64,000 bases of DNA from Saprospiraceae bacterium (GTDB lineage Bacteria; Bacteroidota; Bacteroidia; Chitinophagales; Saprospiraceae). Where the stretch lies: positions 1 to 64,000 of the forward strand of contig JABAQQ010000041.1 in assembly GCA_019187225.1 (NCBI GenBank), in the 5' to 3' direction. The notes under the pieces are model-generated. The model worked only from the letters and a program-made list of their open reading frames with translations, had not been told where the DNA came from and made no database searches. Shown here piece by piece: positions 60,006 through 64,000 of the stretch; the first letter of the stretch is position 1, and each line of letters opens with the position of its first letter. The translations under genes were made by a program, and so were the position numbers.

Positions 60006-60108
60006 GGGGTTAAAAGGTTTGAAGGTTTCGGGTTTCGCGTTCAGGGTCAGACATTCGTTTGAAGAATGTTGTAACCTTTCAACCAGAAACCTTTCAACCA
60101 GAAACCTT
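60006..60108. repeat. Inverted pair of AGGTTTGAAGGTTTC-type repeats between lpxC-fabZ and lpxA
   Basis: The arm TTAAAAGGTTTGAAGGTTTC (from about 60010) is matched by the complementary arm AACCAGAAACCTTTCAACCA (60078 onward), around a 25-35-base loop. The stem lies in the intercistronic gap, so it might modulate lpxA expression. Confidence 0.6.
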
Positions 60109-60133
60109 AGCCGCCCCAACAGTTCGAGTTCTC

Positions 60134-61546
60134 TCAGCTCCCATTGCTGCCGGTATCTTTCGTTCTGCGGATGATTTGCGCGGTCAGTTCGCCTTCGGAG
60201 ACGATTTTGCTGCCAACGTAAGCCGTTCCCTGCATGTGTACGATGCCGCGGCGGATGGGTTCGAGCAGTTCCATTTTAAGGATTAAAGTGTCGCCAGGGA
60301 CGACTTTGGCTTTGAACTTGGCGTTGTCAATTTTCAGGAAGTATGTATCCCAATTCCCGGGGTCGGTCACGGCGTTCAGCGCAAGAATTCCGCCCGTCTG
60401 GGCCATGGCTTCTATTTGCAGTACACCGGGGAACACCGGGTTGTCGGGGAAATGGCCTTGAAAAAAAGGCTCGTTCATCGTCACATTTTTCACTCCCACC
60501 ACGTGGTGATCGCTCAATTCTATCACCTTGTCTACCAACAGAAAAGGGTAGCGATGAGGCAATATTTTAGCGACCTCTATTATATCAAACACAGGTTCTT
60601 TATCAGGATCGTATTTGGGTATGCCGAATAAGCGGCGTTTTTCCACCAGGTGTTTTTTAAGGATTTTGGCAAATTCGACATTTGCCGTATGGCCGGGCTT
60701 CGTTGCCACAATTTTCCCTCTGATGGGCTTCCCGATAAGCGCCAGATCACCGATGACGTCCATGAGCTTGTGGCGCGCCGGTTCGTTTTGAAAATGCAGT
60801 TTCACCGTGTTCAGCACTCCTTCCGAATCCACCTTGACGCTCTGTTTGCCCAGCTTCCGGGCCAACTCATCCAATTCATCCTGATCCATTTTACGGTCTG
60901 CTATAACGATTGCATTGTCCAAATCGCCGCCTTTGATCAGGCCCATTTCCAATAATTTTTCCAATTCGTGAACAAAAACAAAGGTACGGCAGGGAGCAAT
61001 CTCTGTCACATACTCCTCCAAATGGTGCAATGCCGCGAACTGCTGCCCCAGGACTTTTGAATTAAAATCAATCATCACTGTCGCTTCAAAGTTGTCGGCA
61101 GGCAAAGCCAGCAGTTCTGTTCCTGTCACTTCGTCTTTGTACGAGATCGGCTCGGTCACCACAAAAAATTCGCGATCGGCTTCCAATTCCGTTCGTCCGG
61201 CCTGGCGCAACGCCTCCACAAAAGGCATCGAAGTGCCATCCATGATCGGCATTTCGGGACCGTCAATTTCCATCAATACGTTGTCAATACCCAAACCCGT
61301 CAAAGCAGACAATACGTGTTCCACCGTCGAGACCTGAGCTTCGCCGTTGCGAAGCGTAGTACCGCGGTTTGTAGATACCACTAATTTCACATCTGCCGGG
61401 ATGACCGGTTGGTCGGGTAAGTCAGTGCGTTGAAACCGGTAGCCGTGATTCACCGCAGCCGGTTTGAAAGTCAATGTCACTGCCTTCCCCGTGTGCAAAC
61501 CCACTCCTTTAACAGATACCGGTTTTTGAATTGTGAATTGTTTCAT
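60134..61546 (-). CDS. lpxC-fabZ: Bifunctional UDP-3-O-acyl-GlcNAc deacetylase / 3-hydroxyacyl-ACP dehydratase
   Basis: The product is 470 aa from MKQFTIQKPVSVKGVGLHTG (61546). Residues 1 to about 310 are LpxC, with zinc ligands in STVEHVLSAL (His) and RHKLMDVIGDL (His and Asp). Residues about 320-470 are FabZ, with the catalytic His in ILPHRYPFLLVDKV and the Glu region in GHFPDNPVFPGVLQIEAMAQ. The fusion is common in Bacteroidota and joins lipid A deacetylation to fatty-acid elongation. A -7 box lies 25 bases upstream. It begins an operon with lpxA. Confidence 0.96.
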   Translation of the reverse strand: MKQFTIQKPVSVKGVGLHTGKAVTLTFKPAAVNHGYRFQRTDLPDQPVIPADVKLVVSTNRGTTLRNGEAQVSTVEHVLSALTGLGIDNVLMEIDGPEMPIMDGTSMPFVEALRQAGRTELEADREFFVVTEPISYKDEVTGTELLALPADNFEATVMIDFNSKVLGQQFAALHHLEEYVTEIAPCRTFVFVHELEKLLEMGLIKGGDLDNAIVIADRKMDQDELDELARKLGKQSVKVDSEGVLNTVKLHFQNEPARHKLMDVIGDLALIGKPIRGKIVATKPGHTANVEFAKILKKHLVEKRRLFGIPKYDPDKEPVFDIIEVAKILPHRYPFLLVDKVIELSDHHVVGVKNVTMNEPFFQGHFPDNPVFPGVLQIEAMAQTGGILALNAVTDPGNWDTYFLKIDNAKFKAKVVPGDTLILKMELLEPIRRGIVHMQGTAYVGSKIVSEGELTAQIIRRTKDTGSNGS

Positions 61547-61570
61547 AAGATCGGGCAAAAATTCAACGGA

Positions 61571-61578
61571 CAAAAGTA
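61571..61578 (-). promoter_or_regulatory. TAnnTTTG -7 box for lpxC-fabZ
   Basis: TACTTTTG on the minus strand lies 25 bases upstream of the ATG at 61546 and supports that start over a TTG at 61717, which lies upstream of the box. Confidence 0.55.
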
Positions 61579-61720
61579 CGACATCCCACCGGAATGCAGT
61601 GCATCCCTGGACGATTATCAGGGCATTAACACGAAATTCGGGCAATTTATGGGTTGTTCCCGCAAACAATATTCGGATTGGCCATAAAAACCCTGCAACA
61701 AACAGAATTTTTATCAAGAA

Positions 61721-62329
61721 TTACTTTACTATATAGGGCGTTCGCGCAGCTATCGAGCGACCCAATGTTACCTCATCCGCATATTCCAGATCACCGCCGA
61801 AGGCCACTCCGCGCGCAATAGTGCTCACCTGTACACCGAGCGGGAGCAGTTTTTTGGAGAGGTAATAGATGGTCGTTTCGCCCTCGATGGTTGGGCTGAT
61901 CGCCATGATGATCTCGCGGATCTCGCCCTGCCGGACTCTTTCTTCCAGGGTGCCGATGTTCAAATCGCCCGGACCAATACCTTCGATAGGTGAAATAACG
62001 CCACCCAGCACATGGTACACCCCCCTGTACTGATTCGTATCCTCGATGGCCATCAGGTCGCGAATGTTTTCCACTACGCACACCAGCGAGCGGTCGCGCC
62101 GCGCATCCGCACAGATATGGCATACCGCTTCGTCCGCAAGGTTATGACAAACCTGACATTCACGGATACCTTCCCGCAGCGCTGTAATCGCAGCAGTGAA
62201 CTGCTCCGTTGCGCTTTTATCTTGCTTCAGCAAATGTAATACAAGCCGCAGCGCCGATTTCCGCCCGATCCCGGGCAGGGAGGCAAAGGCTTCCACCGCT
62301 TTTTCAATCAACCTGGAAGAGAACGTCAT
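61721..62329 (-). CDS. recR: Recombination mediator RecR
   Basis: The product is 202 aa from MTFSSRLIEKAVEAFASLPG (62329), the normal length. The helix-hairpin-helix part (SLPGIGRKSALRLVLHLL), the zinc-finger cysteines (CQVCHNLADEAVCHIC) and the Toprim domain (CVVENIRDLMAIEDTNQYRG, then GGVISPIEGIGPGDLNI) are all complete. It loads RecA on gapped DNA together with RecO and RecF. It lies between the usp gene and lpxC-fabZ, all in the same direction. Confidence 0.96.
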   Translation of the reverse strand: MTFSSRLIEKAVEAFASLPGIGRKSALRLVLHLLKQDKSATEQFTAAITALREGIRECQVCHNLADEAVCHICADARRDRSLVCVVENIRDLMAIEDTNQYRGVYHVLGGVISPIEGIGPGDLNIGTLEERVRQGEIREIIMAISPTIEGETTIYYLSKKLLPLGVQVSTIARGVAFGGDLEYADEVTLGRSIAARTPYIVK

Positions 62330-62466
62330 GCTCTGAATTTTGAGGTAAAAATAGGGCGCCCGCGCGAATCCGTAAAAAAAGCGGTAACGAACAGACTCGT
62401 TACCGCTGCAATAAAATACAACTCTACTGTGGTTTGCCTTTACTAAGTGGTTCTTAACGGTTTGGA

Positions 62467-63312
62467 TCAACGCACAGGCACACTCAATACCGGTATGGAA
62501 GAGTGATTGGCCGTATTTTCGACCACGCTGCCAAATAATAAATGCGTCACTCCTTTTCGCTGGTGGGTAGCCATTACGATCAAATCCGCTTCTTCCTGTC
62601 GCGCAAAATCCAGGATCGTAGATTCTTCGTTGAATGTATTGATGTTGATAAAAGTGCTCACCTTTTGCAGCCCGGTGCGCTCCGCGAAGGTGGCAGAAGC
62701 CTCGTCAATTTGTTTTTTCGAACTGAAAGCCTTCGGATTGTTCAGGTACAGCACCTTGACCTTGAAATGCCAGTACTTTTGCCACTCGGCCAGATAACGA
62801 AATGCATGCTCCTGATCTTTGTCCAGAGTAGAAGCCAGGACGACGGTTTTAGGGTTGAACTCCCCGGAATTTTCCGGAACAGCCAAGACCGGGCACGGCG
62901 CAGTCCGAATGACTTTTTCAGTATTGGATCCCACAAAAAACTCCAGGGCGCCGGTTGCGCCTTTTGTCCCCATCACGATCAGGTCAGCGCCATCTTCCTC
63001 CGTAACCCGCCGGATGGAGGAATGCAACAATCCCTCTTCAATACGGGTATCAATTTCCACTTTGGCAAATTTCGGCTCGGTGATCAGTTCTTGTTTCAGG
63101 TGGCGAAATTCATCGGCAGCCATGTCGTAATAATCCTTCATGTTGTACATGCCGGCGAATTCATATTCCGGCAGCACCGGGGCATACGCGATGGCTGTAT
63201 TGGTATGCAGTATGGCCAGCCTTGCATGGCTCTTGGCAGCGATGGTGGCCGCTACATGCAATGCATGTTTGGCATTGACAGAAAAGTCGGTGGGAACGAG
63301 TATTTTTTTCAT
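62467..63312 (-). CDS. Universal stress protein, tandem UspA domains
   Basis: The product is 281 aa from MKKILVPTDFSVNAKHALHV (63312), two UspA domains in tandem. The first (residues 1-150) has the ATP-binding motif GTKGATGALEFFVGS, which fits G-2x-G-9x-G-S, followed by TAPCPVLAVP. The second (about 160-281) ends FGSVVENTANHSSIPVLSVP with a weaker motif, so one nucleotide site may be lost. Such proteins help cells survive starvation or stress. The gene is followed by recR with 137 bases between. Confidence 0.9.
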   Translation of the reverse strand: MKKILVPTDFSVNAKHALHVAATIAAKSHARLAILHTNTAIAYAPVLPEYEFAGMYNMKDYYDMAADEFRHLKQELITEPKFAKVEIDTRIEEGLLHSSIRRVTEEDGADLIVMGTKGATGALEFFVGSNTEKVIRTAPCPVLAVPENSGEFNPKTVVLASTLDKDQEHAFRYLAEWQKYWHFKVKVLYLNNPKAFSSKKQIDEASATFAERTGLQKVSTFININTFNEESTILDFARQEEADLIVMATHQRKGVTHLLFGSVVENTANHSSIPVLSVPVR

Positions 63313-63404
63313 AAGAGGGCTGTACATCGTGAAATACAACGGCAAAAGTCCCTGCTGTCTGCCTGCCAAACCATGATTATGGTCAACGGCAGAGATGAAT
63401 TTGA

Positions 63405-64000
63405 TCAATAAGGGTATTTTACATCGGTCAGGAACAAACCTTGCGGCGGCACACTCAGGCTTTTTTTCAGAAGTGTCTGCGTTTCCAAAGCTGATCTTAC
63501 ATCGGTCAGATCAATTTTCCCCAATGCAACGTTCATGCAGGCGCCGACGATCAGGCGCACCATGCCGCGCAAAAAGCGGTTGGCCGATATGTAAAAGATC
63601 AGCCGGTATTCGTCGGGGCTGTGGGTCCACAACGCCGATTTTACCGTACAGGCATAGCCTTCCGTGCTGCTGTCCGTTTTGCAAAAAGGGAAAAATACGG
63701 CGTATTTCGGAAGCAGATCCGCCACTTCCTGCATTTTTTGAACCTCCGCTTGCCCGCTTTGTGGAAAGAACCAGGCGGTTTCTGTTGCGAATGGATCTTT
63801 TCTCAGGGCAATATGATATTCATAACTGCGCTCGAATGCGTCATACCGGGCGTGTGCATCCTGATGAACCGTGCGGATGGAATACACTGCAATGTCATTT
63901 GGCAAAATACTGTTGAGTCCGCGAAGAAAGGTCGGCGGTATATCACCTCCGGCATCGAAATGCGCCACATAGTAACGGGCATGCACACCTGCATCGGTGC
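63405..64000 (-). CDS. truA: tRNA pseudouridine synthase TruA, N-terminus outside the window
   Basis: About 198 residues are visible. The frame is open to the right edge, where it reads TDAGVHARYYVAHFDAG, the catalytic Asp motif of TruA (usually GRTDAGVHA). The C-terminal region SANRFLRGMVRLIVGACMNV is the other hallmark, followed by PPQGLFLTDVKYPY. It converts U38-40 of tRNA anticodon arms to pseudouridine. Roughly the first 50 residues are missing. It lies upstream of usp in the same direction. Confidence 0.92.
   Translation of the reverse strand, partial: TDAGVHARYYVAHFDAGGDIPPTFLRGLNSILPNDIAVYSIRTVHQDAHARYDAFERSYEYHIALRKDPFATETAWFFPQSGQAEVQKMQEVADLLPKYAVFFPFCKTDSSTEGYACTVKSALWTHSPDEYRLIFYISANRFLRGMVRLIVGACMNVALGKIDLTDVRSALETQTLLKKSLSVPPQGLFLTDVKYPY

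Overview
The window reads as a chromosomal segment of a member of the Bacteroidota, most like the Saprospiria. The evidence is an LpxC-FabZ fusion, two-domain glutamate formimidoyltransferase/cyclodeaminase, proteins with SprB-like repeats and type IX secretion (T9SS) sorting tails, TonB-dependent receptors and TAnnTTTG promoter boxes at several gene starts. Taxonomy is inferred from gene content only.

Layout. 1-2.3 kb: accessory genes (a truncated TIR protein and a DUF3800 protein). 2.3-9.3 kb: two TonB receptors around tRNA-Ala(CGC), an ORF6N remnant and a gamma-glutamyltransferase. 9.4-11.7 kb: a type II restriction-modification pair. 11.7-16.5 kb: AI-2E family permease, ftcD, MarR regulator, CBM-esterase. 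16.5-23.6 kb: a three-gene operon of degenerate SIR2-like protein, membrane-anchored nSTAND1 NTPase and exported WD40/TPR protein. 23.7-31.2 kb: a tripartite RND efflux operon headed by its TetR repressor, with a long palindromic operator over the promoter. 31.3-37.1 kb: housekeeping genes (def, ruvX, rsmE, uppS), an S23-type four-helix-bundle gene bracketed by inverted repeat arrays, and a beta-propeller protein.

37.3-46.3 kb is the most striking part: a diversity-generating retroelement (DGR). One operon encodes an HRDC protein, Avd and a DGR-type reverse transcriptase, followed by a 123-bp template repeat (TR). Two convergent target genes flank it, each ending in a 123-bp variable repeat (VR). 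VR1 differs from TR at 19 positions and VR2 at 18, all at TR adenines apart from one C/T at the edge of VR2. Both targets are large conflict-type proteins: an effector-like N-terminus (DUF4062-like in one, TIR in the other), an nSTAND1 NTPase, and a formylglycine-enzyme-like/C-type-lectin sensor domain that carries the variable residues. One template thus appears to diversify the sensors of two different effectors.

46.6-64 kb: a Crp/Fnr-like regulator, lipoprotein, phosphotriesterase-family lipoprotein, ABC ATPase, a helical-repeat protein, a run of secreted proteins (transglutaminase-like, SprB-like, T9SS substrates), and a core block (lpxA, lpxC-fabZ, recR, usp, truA) running off the right edge.

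A recurrent non-coding theme is paired, inverted, degenerate short tandem repeats at gene ends (at 6.9, 27.8, 31.9-32.2, 35.6/36.2, 47.3, 48.5 and 60.0 kb), each built from a different or shared unit and able to fold into a stem. Two MITE-like palindromic elements share an AGTCAYCCCGAATTTT terminus.
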